Below, one piece after another: positions 1 through 8,959 of a stretch of DNA of 58,075 bases; the stretch's first letter is position 1; each line of letters starts with the position of its first letter. The notes below the pieces were generated by a model. It did no database searches and had not been told where the DNA came from. It worked only from the letters and a program-made list of their open reading frames with translations. Source of the DNA: Acidimicrobiaceae bacterium. GTDB taxonomy: Bacteria; Actinomycetota; Acidimicrobiia; Acidimicrobiales; Aldehydirespiratoraceae. The translations under genes and the position numbers were made by a program. The DNA is taken from NCBI GenBank assembly GCA_026706815.1, contig JAPOYA010000036.1:1-58075 (forward strand). The letters run 5' to 3'.

Positions 1-1680
1 GATGACGGCGGCGCCGTCGACCCATTCAACCTCTTCAACGTCCACGCTCCTGATGGTCGCGGCTCGTTGCTTGAGCTGTTCGATGAGATCACGACAGGCG
101 TTGACGACGGCCATGCCGGTGGCGAACGTGGCTCGACTGCCCTCGGTGATGTCGGTGAAACCGACCGATTCGGTGTCGGCGACGACCGGGGTTATCCGAT
201 CGACCGCCAGACCGAGTTCTTCGGCGGCCATCAACGCCATGGATGCGCGGCTGCCGCCGATGTCGGGGCTTCCGGTGACGACCGTGGCTGTTCCGTCTTC
301 GTTGAGGTTGACGGTCGCCGACGATTGTTCGCCGATGTTGAACCAGAAACCGGTTGCAACTCCTCTACCGGCGCCTTCAGGAACCGGTGAGTTGTAGTGG
401 TCGGAGCTCTTGATCGCTTCGAGGGTCTCAACGAAGCCGATCTTGGGGTGCGGCATGCCCATCGCGGTCGCGTCGCCCTCGACCACCGCATTCTGGAGGC
501 GGAGGTCGATCGGGTCGACGCCGAGTCGTTGGGCAAGCTCATCGATCAGCGTTTCCACGGCGAAAGCCGCCTGCGGCGCCGAGGGGGCGCGGTAGGCGGC
601 TGAACGCGGCGTGTTGGTGACGATGCCGATGGCGTGAAGCTCAAGGTTGGGGAGCTTGTACGAAGCGACCGACATGGCCCCGGTGAGAGCGCTGTAGCCT
701 TTGGTGGAGCCGTTGTCGAAGTACATCGTGGACTGCAGGGTGGTGATCTCGCCGTCGTTGGTGGCGCCGATCTTGGCGGTGATCTTGGTGGCGGGCGCTG
801 GGCCGGTCGCTCGCAACACCTCTTCGCGTGACATCACCAACTTCACCGGGCGGGCGGCCTTCTGTGACAGCAGCACGGCGACCGGTTCGAGGTAGATGGT
901 GGTCTTGCCGCCGAACCCGCCACCGATCTCGGCGGGGATGACCTTGATCCGGTCTGTGCTCCAACCGAGTGCCGCGGCGGTCTTGGACCGCACCGCGAAA
1001 TGGCCCTGCGAGGAAGCCCAGATCGTGGCTTTGCCGTCCTGGCCGCAATCGGCGACGCAGGCATGAGGCTCAATATAGCCCTGATGGACCGCCGCGGTCC
1101 GGAACTCGCGTTCGATGATTAGGTCTGCTGCCTTGAAACCAGCCTCCACGTCGCCGCGGCCGAATTCGTTGACCGACGCCAGGTTCGACGGCTCCGTGTC
1201 GCCCGAGAACAGCGTGCGGGTGGTCGGGTTGGCGATCGGCGCACCCTCCGCGATGGCTTCGTCGATGGTCAGGACCGCTGGCAGCGGCTCGTAATCGACT
1301 TCGACCGCGGCGGCGGCGGCGGCGGCCTGAGCGGCAGTGACCGCAGCCACAGCGGCGACGACATGGCCGTTGTAGAGCGCTTCGTCGCGTGCCATCAGGT
1401 TCACCGCCATGTCGAACTCGGCGTGCGCGGGGTCGAGATCGGCGAAATCGGAGCCGGTCACGACTGCCTTCACGCCAGGCATCGCCTCGGCTTTGCTGGT
1501 GTCGATCGAGACGATCCGGGCATGCGCGTGCGGTGAGCGCACGAGCGCCGCGCGGAGCTGTCCGGTCATGTCGAGGTCGGCGGCGAACCGGGCCTTGCCG
1601 GTCACCTTGTCGAGTCCGTCGTGGCGGACCGGTCGAGTGCCGACGTACTTGTAGGCTCGGGGGTTCTCAGTGACAGTCAC
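1..1680 (-). CDS. Xanthine dehydrogenase-family molybdopterin-binding large subunit (partial)
   Basis: This is the catalytic, molybdenum-cofactor subunit of a cytoplasmic molybdenum hydroxylase, which would hydroxylate a heterocycle or aldehyde. The frame is open for 560 codons to the window edge, so roughly the last 200 residues of a family member of usual length (about 760-800) are missing. The N-terminus reads TENPRAYKYVGTRPVRHDGL, followed by the family's KVTGKARFAAD and RSPHAHARI segments, a glycine-rich GGGFGGKT loop and AYRAPSAPQAAFAVE. The last motif differs from the AYRCSFR loop of form I CO dehydrogenase, so a xanthine-dehydrogenase-like or other hydroxylase is more likely than a true CO dehydrogenase. 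The GTG start overlaps the stop of the iron-sulfur subunit as GTGA, implying coupled translation. The substrate is unknown. Confidence 0.88.
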   Translation of the reverse strand, partial: MTVTENPRAYKYVGTRPVRHDGLDKVTGKARFAADLDMTGQLRAALVRSPHAHARIVSIDTSKAEAMPGVKAVVTGSDFADLDPAHAEFDMAVNLMARDEALYNGHVVAAVAAVTAAQAAAAAAAVEVDYEPLPAVLTIDEAIAEGAPIANPTTRTLFSGDTEPSNLASVNEFGRGDVEAGFKAADLIIEREFRTAAVHQGYIEPHACVADCGQDGKATIWASSQGHFAVRSKTAAALGWSTDRIKVIPAEIGGGFGGKTTIYLEPVAVLLSQKAARPVKLVMSREEVLRATGPAPATKITAKIGATNDGEITTLQSTMYFDNGSTKGYSALTGAMSVASYKLPNLELHAIGIVTNTPRSAAYRAPSAPQAAFAVETLIDELAQRLGVDPIDLRLQNAVVEGDATAMGMPHPKIGFVETLEAIKSSDHYNSPVPEGAGRGVATGFWFNIGEQSSATVNLNEDGTATVVTGSPDIGGSRASMALMAAEELGLAVDRITPVVADTESVGFTDITEGSRATFATGMAVVNACRDLIEQLKQRAATIRSVDVEEVEWVDGAAVI

Positions 1681-2174
1681 TTGGAGGCTCCGTTCAATTG
1701 AACAGCCGCTTCCTGCACGGCTCGGATGATCTTGTCGTAGCCGGTGCAGCGGCAGAGGTTGCCTGCCAGCGCGTAGCGGATTTCGGTTTCTGTGGGGTCG
1801 GAGTTGTCATCGAGCAGCGCCTTGGCGGCCACGAGGAACCCCGGCGTGCACACTCCGCATTGCAGAGCAGCCCCTTCGAGGAAGGTCTGCTGCAACGGGT
1901 GCAGTTCGTCGCCTTGGGCGATGCCCTCAACGGTGAGGATCGACGACCCTTCGGCTTCGGGAGCGAACATCAGACATGCGCAGTTGACCTTGCCGTCGAC
2001 GAGGATTGTGCAGGCGCCGCAGTCGCCGGTTCCGCATCCTTCTTTCACGCCGGTCAGGCCCAACTCGTCGCGCAGGGCGTTGAGAAGGGAGGCTTCGTCT
2101 GCACAGAGAAAATCCACCTCGTCGCCGTTGACGGTGCATTGCACTTGGGTACGGAGTGCGTGGGTTCGTGGCAT
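1677..2174 (-). CDS. Molybdenum hydroxylase [2Fe-2S] subunit
   Basis: This 165-residue subunit passes electrons from the molybdenum centre to FAD. An N-terminal plant-type ferredoxin fold carries the first cluster motif, CGTGDCGACTILVDG. The C-terminal four-helix domain carries the second, CGVCTPGF followed by GNLCRCTGYDKI. Both motifs look intact and the length is normal for CoxS/XdhC-type proteins. Its ATG overlaps the stop of the FAD subunit as ATGA, and its own stop overlaps the large-subunit start, so the three subunits form a tightly coupled block in the order FAD, Fe-S, Mo. Confidence 0.93.
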   Translation of the reverse strand: MPRTHALRTQVQCTVNGDEVDFLCADEASLLNALRDELGLTGVKEGCGTGDCGACTILVDGKVNCACLMFAPEAEGSSILTVEGIAQGDELHPLQQTFLEGAALQCGVCTPGFLVAAKALLDDNSDPTETEIRYALAGNLCRCTGYDKIIRAVQEAAVQLNGASK

Positions 2175-3061
2175 CAGTTCGCTCCCTGTTCCTGTTGCTC
2201 GGCAGTGGGGTGTTCGGCGGCTCGTTGTGCGGCAATCTGCGCGGCTCGTCTGGTCAGCACGCCCGCTACCTGCCTGCGGTATTGGATCGTGCCGCGCTTG
2301 TCGTCGATCGGGTTGCAGGCAGCCGACGCCGCGGCAGCCGCAGCAGCCAGAGCAGCGTCGTCCAGCGTGGACCCGACGAGTGCTGCTTCGGCGGCGGGGA
2401 CTCGCACGACGGTCGGGGCCACCGCGCCGAGAGCGACTTTCGCTGACGCCACGCTGTCGCCGTCCAACCTGAGCTGCACCGCGGCGCCGACCACGGCGAT
2501 GTCCATTTCGGTGCGGGGAATGAGCCGCAGATAGGCGTCACTGGCACCTGCCGGGGGGTTGTCGAGCAGGAACTCGATGATGAACTCCCCATCGGCAAGC
2601 GACGTCTCACCCGGCCCGGTCACGATGTCGGCCACGTCCGCTGTCCGTTCGCCTGAGGCACAGGCGATCACCGCTCTGGCGTCGTTGACTATCAGCGCTG
2701 GCACCGAGTCCGCTGCGGGCGAGGCGTTGCAGAGGTTGCCGCCCCAGCTCGACCGGTTCTGTATCTGGTCGGACCCGATCAAGCCGCTCGCTTCGGACAG
2801 GCCCGGGAACGTGGAGCTGAACTCGGCGTTGGCGGTGAGCGCCGAGGTGGGCGTTGCCGCGCCGACTGTCCAGGCGCCGTTGACGCGGCTGACTGCGACC
2901 AGTCGCTCTATGCGTTTGAGATCGACTAGTAGCGACGGCTCAGGGCGACCGGCTCTGATCTGGGGGATGAGGTCGGTTGCACCGGCGAACACCTGCGAAT
3001 CCGGGTCGCTTCGCAACAGTTCAAGAGCCTCATCGGTGGTTGTGGGAGCTGCGTATCTCAT
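2174..3061 (-). CDS. Molybdenum hydroxylase FAD-binding subunit
   Basis: This 295-residue FAD subunit (CoxM/XdhB type) would hand electrons to the final acceptor. Near the N-terminus it has the FAD motif VFAGATDLIPQIRAG. A second pyrophosphate-binding stretch, RNRSSWGGNLCNASPAADS, corresponds to the family's T(I/L)GGN loop. The C-terminal part matches the CO dehydrogenase flavoprotein C-terminal domain, which ends with conserved Ala-rich helices. It begins a few dozen bases after the upstream dioxygenase gene and is probably in the same transcript. Confidence 0.9.
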   Translation of the reverse strand: MRYAAPTTTDEALELLRSDPDSQVFAGATDLIPQIRAGRPEPSLLVDLKRIERLVAVSRVNGAWTVGAATPTSALTANAEFSSTFPGLSEASGLIGSDQIQNRSSWGGNLCNASPAADSVPALIVNDARAVIACASGERTADVADIVTGPGETSLADGEFIIEFLLDNPPAGASDAYLRLIPRTEMDIAVVGAAVQLRLDGDSVASAKVALGAVAPTVVRVPAAEAALVGSTLDDAALAAAAAAASAACNPIDDKRGTIQYRRQVAGVLTRRAAQIAAQRAAEHPTAEQQEQGAN

Positions 3062-3140
3062 GAAATCCGTAACCTACTGCGCTACAAGCTCCAAGACACA
3101 TCCGCGCGGCCATTGTTGCTGTGCGGATCCAGCGGGTTCT

Positions 3141-4187
3141 TCAGGCTCCGGCGCGGGTGCGGCGGGCGGACCAGTGCTGGGTTGCCCCCGCGGACTGGAA
3201 CTGCCGGGGGCGGTCCTGGGGACCGAGGATTTCGGTGGCGAGCCACAGGCGCTTCAACCAGCGCACCCGACCTGCGCCGGGGTCGTCTTGGTAGGCGTTG
3301 CGGCCGTGCAGCACATGGTAGTTGTTGACGAACTGCATGTCGCCGGGTTCGAAGGTCATCTCGACACGATTGTCGGGGTCGTAGATCAGGGCATCGTAGG
3401 CGTCCATGGCAGCTCGTTGCGCGTCGCTGAGCCGGGGCGCGACGGCGTGGCGCTGCGAGGCTTCGATGTAGGGCCTGATGTAGCGCACGAACAGCCGGTC
3501 GCCGTGTTCGGTGAACACCGGCACCCGATAGAACGGGTCGCCTCCTTTGCCTTGTTCACCACGGAAGTCGTAGGGAAGAGCTCCGTAGAGCACTGCAGCG
3601 AGTTCCGGGTCGGATTCAACCAGGAGGTTGTGCGCGGCGACCGCATTGGCCACCAGGCTCTCCCCTCCCGACACGCCCGGGTCCAAGCACAACAGCCCGA
3701 TCAGGTCGGATCCGTCGGAGTGGAACGCTTGGGCGACGCCTCCGAGTTCGTTGCCTCGGACGGTGGGGTCGTCGACCGATTTGCCCTGGTCCTTGACGTC
3801 TCCGAGCAGGTGCCCCTTGACGTTCTGAGGCCATGGCACACCGAGGTGCAGGCCGATCCCCCAGTACATCCAGGAGGCGTCCTCGAAGCCGAGGCTTTCG
3901 ACCGGCAGCGCCGATATTCGACAGAAGCCGCGGCCGTTGATCAGCTCGTCAGCGAGCTGCTCCAGCGCCGGGGCGAGTGTGGGCAACGGGAACAGGCTCC
4001 TGTCGACGTCGAGCACCTCATCGGTGTGGCTGCGCGCGACGGCGAGAGCCGATTCGAGTTCTGCGATCTCTTCGTCGCCGAGCCAGTAGGTCCACCCGTC
4101 GCTGTCGGCCACGTCCGCCGCGGTCCAGCAGGCATGGGTTTCGAGCGGTCGAACTGCCAGGCCTTGTGCAGCTTCTAAGGCGCTCAC
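3141..4187 (-). CDS. TauD/TfdA-family Fe(II)/2-oxoglutarate dioxygenase
   Basis: This 348-residue protein belongs to the TauD/TfdA oxygenases, which couple 2-oxoglutarate decarboxylation to hydroxylation of a small substrate. The facial triad is visible: the HxD pair in FHSDGSD (His156, Asp158) and a distal His in NNYHVLHGRNAY. The Arg of RVRWLKRLWL would bind the 2-oxoglutarate carboxylate. A GTG start overlaps the stop of the amidohydrolase gene (GTGA), so the two are translated together. With a hydrolase and a molybdenum hydroxylase in the same operon, I infer successive steps in breakdown of one nitrogen- or acyl-containing compound. The substrate cannot be read from sequence. Confidence 0.85.
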   Translation of the reverse strand: MSALEAAQGLAVRPLETHACWTAADVADSDGWTYWLGDEEIAELESALAVARSHTDEVLDVDRSLFPLPTLAPALEQLADELINGRGFCRISALPVESLGFEDASWMYWGIGLHLGVPWPQNVKGHLLGDVKDQGKSVDDPTVRGNELGGVAQAFHSDGSDLIGLLCLDPGVSGGESLVANAVAAHNLLVESDPELAAVLYGALPYDFRGEQGKGGDPFYRVPVFTEHGDRLFVRYIRPYIEASQRHAVAPRLSDAQRAAMDAYDALIYDPDNRVEMTFEPGDMQFVNNYHVLHGRNAYQDDPGAGRVRWLKRLWLATEILGPQDRPRQFQSAGATQHWSARRTRAGA

Positions 4188-5941
4188 CGGCCCTTGCCGT
4201 TCGTTCCGTTCGCGCCGACCGTCATTGCCGGCGGCGGCTGTTCACCTCGCACCAACCGTCCGGGCAGGGCGCCGGTTGCCTCACCCGATGCGTAAGTTTC
4301 TTCGCCGTCGACGATGGTGTGCAGATAACCGTCGGCTCGTTGCAGCACTCGGCGGCCTCCGGCGGGGAGATCGTAGGCCAGTTCGGGACCTCGTACTCGC
4401 AGATTGTCGAAGTCGATGACGTTGAGGTCCCCTCGATAGCCGGGGGCCAGGACTCCGCGGTCGCGCAGCCCCACGGTGCGGGCTGTGTCACGGGCTTGGC
4501 GTTGCACCAGGAACTCCAGCTCGATCCTGTTGTCGGGCCGGTCCCGGCCCCAGTGCTGCAGCAGCGTCGTGGGGAACGAACCGTCGCAGATGGTGCCGAC
4601 GTGGGCGCCGCCGTCACCGAGTGCGGGAACCGTGTGTTCGTGGGTGAGCAGTTCTCGGGTGCCGTCGAGGTTCATGAAGCCGTAGTTGGTGAAGGGCAGC
4701 CACAGCATGTTGGTTCCGCCGTGTTTCAACAGCAGGTCCAGGGCGAACTCGGCGGGGCTTGTGCCAGCCGCTTCGGCGCGACGGGTGACTGTCTGGTCCG
4801 GCGGGGGTTCGTAGTAGGGCCGTTCACCCATCTCGAACATGTTGTGGAAATCCTCGATGATGCGCCCGCCGACGAGGTCGCGTGCGGTGTCGCCTCCGGC
4901 TTGCAGCAGGCGTCGGCGGCGGTCGGGGTCTTGCAGGGCGGAGACGCGCTGGGCGGGCGCCATGTCTGCAACCTCCTGCCAGACCGGGTTGCGCATGAAC
5001 GGGTTGAGGGTGCATTCGAAGCCCAACAGGATGCCTATGGGGCGAACCGGGCATTGCCCTGTGATCTCGAAACCGTCTGCGCGGGCGGTTTCGATGCGGT
5101 TGAGGAGGTCGTGGTGGAATCCGGCTGAGCGGGGGCTCTCGACGAGGGTGAACGACAGGGGACGTCCCGACACTTCGCACATGTCGCGGAGGATCTGGAA
5201 TTCGGCGTCGATGTCGGAGAAGTCGCTCACCAGTTGGAACACGCCGGTGTTGCCCCGACCGACGGCTTCGGCTATCCCGATCAGCTCTTCGGCCGCGGCG
5301 GTCAGGGTCGGGGTGAAGTCTCCGGTCGACGTCTTGTGGTTCGAGGTGCGGCTGGTGGTGAACCCCAAGCCTCCCGCTGCGATTCCCTCCGCAGCGAGAC
5401 GCCCCATCGTGGCGACGTCCTGATCGGTGGCGTCCTCTCTGTTGGCGCCACGCTCCCCCATCACATGCAGACGCAATGCGCCGTGAGGCACTTGTGCAGC
5501 GATGTTCATGTCTTTGGGGCCTTCGAGCGCGTCGAGGTATTCGCCAAAGGAGTTCCATCCCCACTGCAGTCCCTCGTGCAGTGCCGCTCCGGGAATGTCT
5601 TCCACGCCTTCCATGAGTTCCACGAGCTTGTCGTGGTCCTGGTCGTGCACCGGCGCGAAACCGACCCCGCAGTTGCCGAACACGACGGTCGTGACCCCGT
5701 GCCAGCTCGATGGTTGCATGCGTTCATCCCAAGTGGCTTGCCCGTCGTAGTGGGCGTGGACGTCGACGAAGCCGGGGGTGACCAACGCTCCGTCTGCGTC
5801 TATCTCGCGGTGGGCAGACCCGCTGAGGTGGCCCACAGCGCTGATCACGCCATCGTTCACCGCGACGTCGGCAGTGCGCTTGGCAGCACCCGTGCCGTCC
5901 ACCACGGTGCCGCCCCTGATGATCAGATCGTGTTGCGCCAT
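4184..5941 (-). CDS. N-acyl-D-amino-acid deacylase-like amidohydrolase
   Basis: This is a cytoplasmic metal-dependent amidohydrolase of the D-aminoacylase group, about 585 residues. It opens with the small beta-sandwich MAQHDLIIRGGTVVDGTG. The metal-binding segment VTPGFVDVHAHYDGQATWD follows, then VVFGNCGVGFAPV, typical of D-aminoacylases. Late motifs include GDGGAHVGTICDGSFPTTLL and a PGYRGDLNVIDFD end typical of the family. The chosen ATG has a good AGGGGAGAAGGCG ribosome site; an ATG 13 codons upstream is less likely. It is the first gene of the leftward operon. A TGTCA-N5-TGACA palindrome lies just upstream and could be its operator. Confidence 0.85.
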   Translation of the reverse strand: MAQHDLIIRGGTVVDGTGAAKRTADVAVNDGVISAVGHLSGSAHREIDADGALVTPGFVDVHAHYDGQATWDERMQPSSWHGVTTVVFGNCGVGFAPVHDQDHDKLVELMEGVEDIPGAALHEGLQWGWNSFGEYLDALEGPKDMNIAAQVPHGALRLHVMGERGANREDATDQDVATMGRLAAEGIAAGGLGFTTSRTSNHKTSTGDFTPTLTAAAEELIGIAEAVGRGNTGVFQLVSDFSDIDAEFQILRDMCEVSGRPLSFTLVESPRSAGFHHDLLNRIETARADGFEITGQCPVRPIGILLGFECTLNPFMRNPVWQEVADMAPAQRVSALQDPDRRRRLLQAGGDTARDLVGGRIIEDFHNMFEMGERPYYEPPPDQTVTRRAEAAGTSPAEFALDLLLKHGGTNMLWLPFTNYGFMNLDGTRELLTHEHTVPALGDGGAHVGTICDGSFPTTLLQHWGRDRPDNRIELEFLVQRQARDTARTVGLRDRGVLAPGYRGDLNVIDFDNLRVRGPELAYDLPAGGRRVLQRADGYLHTIVDGEETYASGEATGALPGRLVRGEQPPPAMTVGANGTNGKGR

Positions 5942-5964
5942 CGCCTTCTCCCCTCGGCGTGTCC

Positions 5965-5979
5965 TGTCACATGATGACA
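5965..5979. promoter_or_regulatory. Operator-like palindrome TGTCA-N5-TGACA
   Basis: A perfect 5-bp inverted repeat with a 5-bp centre lies 24 bases upstream of the amidohydrolase start, in the divergent gap facing the lipase-like gene. The shape resembles a site for a dimeric repressor such as a GntR- or TetR-type regulator. No regulator gene is adjacent. Confidence 0.35.
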
Positions 5980-6141
5980 CTCATTGCGCAGCACGCGCCT
6001 ACTCTCGCCGTCAAATGAGTTCGCCCGACGGACGTCGGGGCGATGACTGCGCTCGCTGAGAAGCGGCCTCAGACTTCGACGGAATCGACTGAAGGCTGCT
6101 GACACTTGCCGAACCACTGCGAAAGTGCCACGATTGGGGTT

Positions 6142-6924
6142 GTGCGCACTCGGCTTGATTCGCTGCGGGTCATGTTGGAGGTTCGGGCTCTGGCGGAGTT
6201 GGGAACCTTCGTAGCAGTTGCGCCTGTGCTGTCCCGGGTTCTGCCTCGCGGGGTCGGGCGGACGGTTCTGGTGCTCCCCGGGTTCTTGGGCGACGACACA
6301 AGCACCAAACTGCTGCGTGTTCTGCTCCGGTCTCTGGGGCACGACGCGGTTGGCTGGGGTCTCGGCCGCAACATCGGCCCTACCGACGAGATCCTTGACG
6401 GTCTTGTCCATCTCCTCGACGACCTCGACGAAAAGAACGGCCCGATCGACCTTGTGGGTTGGAGCCTCGGAGGTCTTTTTGCCCGCGAGGTCGCCCGGGC
6501 CTCGCCCGCTGCGATCCGCCAGGTGATCACGCTCGGCAGTCCTTTCCAGAGCGTCGGGGAACAGGATTCGAAGGTGAGCGCGGCGTTCAGATCCTTCAGG
6601 GCATTCCATTCGGACCGTGTGATGAAATCTCGCATCCCCAGCTGGGCCAGGGAGCCGATCCCGGTTCCAGCGACCTCGATCTATACCCGCGGCGACGGCA
6701 TAGTCAGGTGGGACCACTGTTTGAACCGTGATTTTCCGCATACGGAGAACGTCGAGGTGCGGGGCAGTCATTGCGGGCTCGGGCACAATCCCGCGGCAAT
6801 AGTCGTGGTCGCGGATCGCCTGGCACAACCGGATTCGCAATGGCAGCCGTTCAAGCCGCCTGCCGCGTTGCGCAGTCTGTTCCCCGGCGCGGAGGTCTAC
6901 GACTCGTCCCGGCACGCAGCCTGA
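6142..6924 (+). CDS. Alpha/beta-hydrolase, lipase-like
   Basis: This protein of about 260 residues has an alpha/beta-hydrolase fold. The oxyanion region is VLVLPGFLGDD, the nucleophile elbow is GWSLGG (Ser108 from the GTG start), a late Asp lies in TRGDGIVRW and the catalytic His in GSHCGLGHNP, giving a complete Ser-Asp-His triad. No clear signal peptide is seen. The start is uncertain: TTG at 6106, GTG at 6142 or an ATG at 6172 are possible, and I took the GTG because of the preceding G-rich stretch. It converges on a WS/DGAT gene, so a role in neutral-lipid or ester turnover is plausible but inferred. Confidence 0.75.
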   Translation: MRTRLDSLRVMLEVRALAELGTFVAVAPVLSRVLPRGVGRTVLVLPGFLGDDTSTKLLRVLLRSLGHDAVGWGLGRNIGPTDEILDGLVHLLDDLDEKNGPIDLVGWSLGGLFAREVARASPAAIRQVITLGSPFQSVGEQDSKVSAAFRSFRAFHSDRVMKSRIPSWAREPIPVPATSIYTRGDGIVRWDHCLNRDFPHTENVEVRGSHCGLGHNPAAIVVVADRLAQPDSQWQPFKPPAALRSLFPGAEVYDSSRHAA

Positions 6925-6951
6925 ATCAAACCTGGCCCAGCGGGGTCCGGT

Positions 6952-8367
6952 CTATGCCGCAACCTCGGCTTTGAGCTCCTCGAAGGATTCTTCGATGCAC
7001 AGCATGAAACGCTCCGGGTCCGGCATGATCTCGCGGCATGAGGTAACGCTGACGGTGACTCCACCGCAGTAGCTCAGCACCGGAAGGAAAAGCGCCAAGC
7101 CGTCCACCAGCGGACCGAATCCGTACATGTCGACCAGACGCGCCGAGGCCGCGTACAACGGAATCTGGGGGCCGGGGACGTTGCTGATTATGCAGTTGAC
7201 CACAGGACGGGTGGTGTTTGCCGCGAGGCGGGTTGCGAGGCGGCTTGCCAACGCGGCGGTGGCGGATGGGATGAACTGGGTGTAGTCGGTCATCAGCCGG
7301 GCGCCGACCGCGTTGGTGAGCTCCTTTGATTCTCTTGAAGCCTCGCGGATAGCCGACAGTCGCTCGACGTCGTCGGCGATGTCTGTGCGCAGGCGCACCA
7401 CCATGGCTGCGACCTGGTTGCCCGCGTCGCCCTGTTCACTGTCGGCGCGCACCGAGATCGGGGCCATTGCGGTCAGGCTCTCCTCGGGCAGCTCGCCGTG
7501 GTGTTCGAGGTAGCGTCGAATACCCCCGGCGCAGATCGTGAGGACCGCGTCGTTGATGGTCGCTCCCGGCACCGTGTTCTTGATCGCTTTGATCTCGTCG
7601 AGATCGAAGCGCTTGCCGGACACCACTCGATGTGGGGACACTTTCTGGTTGAACCGAGTCACCGGCACCCGTCCTGGAACCGCCGGCATGTGGACGTCCT
7701 CTTTGCTGGCAGCCTGTGCCAGGCGTCCGAGGGCGGGAACCATCTCCTTGAGCAGGTTGGGCATCCGCAGCGGCTGACGGATGTTGTTGATTGCGGCGCG
7801 ACTGAGCAGTTCCGTCTTGGTCGGCACATTGTCGGTACGCACCAGAGGCGGGTTGACCAGCGGAGCGTCGGGGTCGAGGTCGTGGATCGCCGCGGCGATC
7901 TCTTGTCCTGACACGCCGTCTACGGCGCAATGATGAACTTTTGACACTATGGCGTAGGAGCCTGCCGGGATGCCGTCAAGATTGTCGAGTCCTTCCACGA
8001 CGGTGAATTCCCAGAGCGGTCGGTCCAAGTCGAGCGGACGCGAGGCGAGCCGGGCCGATTGAATCCATAGTTGGCGCCAGTCGCCGGGCTTGGGCAGCGC
8101 GATGTGACGGACGTGATATTCGAGGTCGAAGTCGGGGTCGGACACCCAGTACGGGTAGTCGACCTTCATCGGCACGTGAACGAGCCTCTCAGTGAACGAC
8201 CGAGCCATGCCGAGGCGTTCTTCCATCATTGCCAGAATTGATTTGAAGGTGACGATTCCTCCCTCAACACTGCTTTGGTCATAAATCGAGACTGAGCCGA
8301 TGTGCATCGGCGTTCGAGGTGATTCGAGATGAAGGAAACCTGCGTCCTGAGCGCTGAGTTGTTGCAC
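6952..8367 (-). CDS. WS/DGAT-type wax ester synthase/diacylglycerol acyltransferase
   Basis: This acyltransferase of about 471 residues would transfer acyl groups from acyl-CoA to diacylglycerol or fatty alcohols for storage lipid. The N-terminus QQLSAQDAGFLHLESPRTPM is the family hallmark. The active-site motif HHCAVDG (HHxxxDG) is at about residues 145-151. Near the C-terminus, NCIISNVPGPQIPLY matches the conserved second motif. The GTG start was chosen because it gives the canonical N-terminus and follows a GAAAGGG ribosome site; the frame extends further upstream without family similarity. Actinobacteria commonly carry several paralogues. Confidence 0.9.
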   Translation of the reverse strand: MQQLSAQDAGFLHLESPRTPMHIGSVSIYDQSSVEGGIVTFKSILAMMEERLGMARSFTERLVHVPMKVDYPYWVSDPDFDLEYHVRHIALPKPGDWRQLWIQSARLASRPLDLDRPLWEFTVVEGLDNLDGIPAGSYAIVSKVHHCAVDGVSGQEIAAAIHDLDPDAPLVNPPLVRTDNVPTKTELLSRAAINNIRQPLRMPNLLKEMVPALGRLAQAASKEDVHMPAVPGRVPVTRFNQKVSPHRVVSGKRFDLDEIKAIKNTVPGATINDAVLTICAGGIRRYLEHHGELPEESLTAMAPISVRADSEQGDAGNQVAAMVVRLRTDIADDVERLSAIREASRESKELTNAVGARLMTDYTQFIPSATAALASRLATRLAANTTRPVVNCIISNVPGPQIPLYAASARLVDMYGFGPLVDGLALFLPVLSYCGGVTVSVTSCREIMPDPERFMLCIEESFEELKAEVAA

Positions 8368-8431
8368 TGCCCGACCCTTTCGTCGCTGATGCAGGCTACG
8401 GACATATCCTTGAAAATCCTGTGTCTGCCGG

Positions 8432-8818
8432 TTAGACCAGCGTGTCCGGAGAGCGACTGTTGTGGTGGTTCGTTGCAGACGAGTTGATTTCAGCGGCGCG
8501 GTTCTGAAGAACGAAGGCCTGTGCTTCGGCTTCCTCGGCATTTTGGATCAGGGCCGTTCGGGTTTCGAGCAGTTGCTCGCACGCGACCCAGATGTCTCGG
8601 GCGATCATCCTGGTGAGCCTCATGCGACTGATTTCTGCCGCGTTGGACGACCACACTTCAGGGAGATGCCGGCGAACACACGGGTCCAGTCTGGTCGTGA
8701 GGGATCTGCGACGCTGATCTATGGCCGCGGCGAGCCCACGGGCAGCTGAGGCTTGGGCGAAATATCGGTCGGCGACGACCAGCAGCCGGGCGGCCTCGTC
8801 TGCATCATGGTTGGGCAT
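8432..8818 (-). CDS. Hypothetical protein, helical
   Basis: I do not recognise this 128-residue protein. It is Ala- and Arg-rich and predicted to be largely helical (for example AAEISRMRLTRMIARDIW and EEAEAQAFVLQNRAAE), with no signal peptide or membrane segment. It has its own likely promoter, a perfect extended -10 upstream in an AT-rich gap, which supports it being a gene. It lies just upstream of the WS/DGAT gene on the same strand, with a 64-bp gap. No function can be assigned. Confidence 0.5.
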   Translation of the reverse strand: MPNHDADEAARLLVVADRYFAQASAARGLAAAIDQRRRSLTTRLDPCVRRHLPEVWSSNAAEISRMRLTRMIARDIWVACEQLLETRTALIQNAEEAEAQAFVLQNRAAEINSSATNHHNSRSPDTLV

Positions 8819-8872
8819 TGTCAGGCCTCGATCCTCTACCGTGTTGCTCTACTTGTATTCCTCTGCCGATAC

Positions 8873-8881
8873 ATTATATCA
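8873..8881 (-). promoter_or_regulatory. Extended -10 promoter element (TGATATAAT)
   Basis: On the minus strand the sequence reads TGATATAAT, a consensus extended -10, inside an AT-rich stretch at about 8860-8920 that contrasts with the GC-rich surroundings. No good -35 lies at the right distance, consistent with extended -10 promoters. Transcription would begin about 45-50 bases before the hypothetical gene. Confidence 0.5.
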
Positions 8882-8959
8882 CTTGAAACATCATAGAAAT
8901 ATACATTGTCTCATTGGTTTCTGAGTCGCTGACGCCAAACGAGCGATTAGCTTCTAAGG

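Noticed and set aside
1698..2534. Long plus-strand open frame over the molybdenum hydroxylase subunits
   Set aside because: It is the mirror of well-supported FAD and Fe-S subunit genes and has no recognisable domain.
2559..4178. 539-codon plus-strand frame opposite the dioxygenase
   Set aside because: Antisense shadow of a GC-rich gene; the minus-strand TauD motifs are intact.
6952..8541. Longer WS/DGAT with 58 extra N-terminal residues
   Set aside because: The extra part lacks family similarity; the internal GTG with a ribosome site gives the canonical start.
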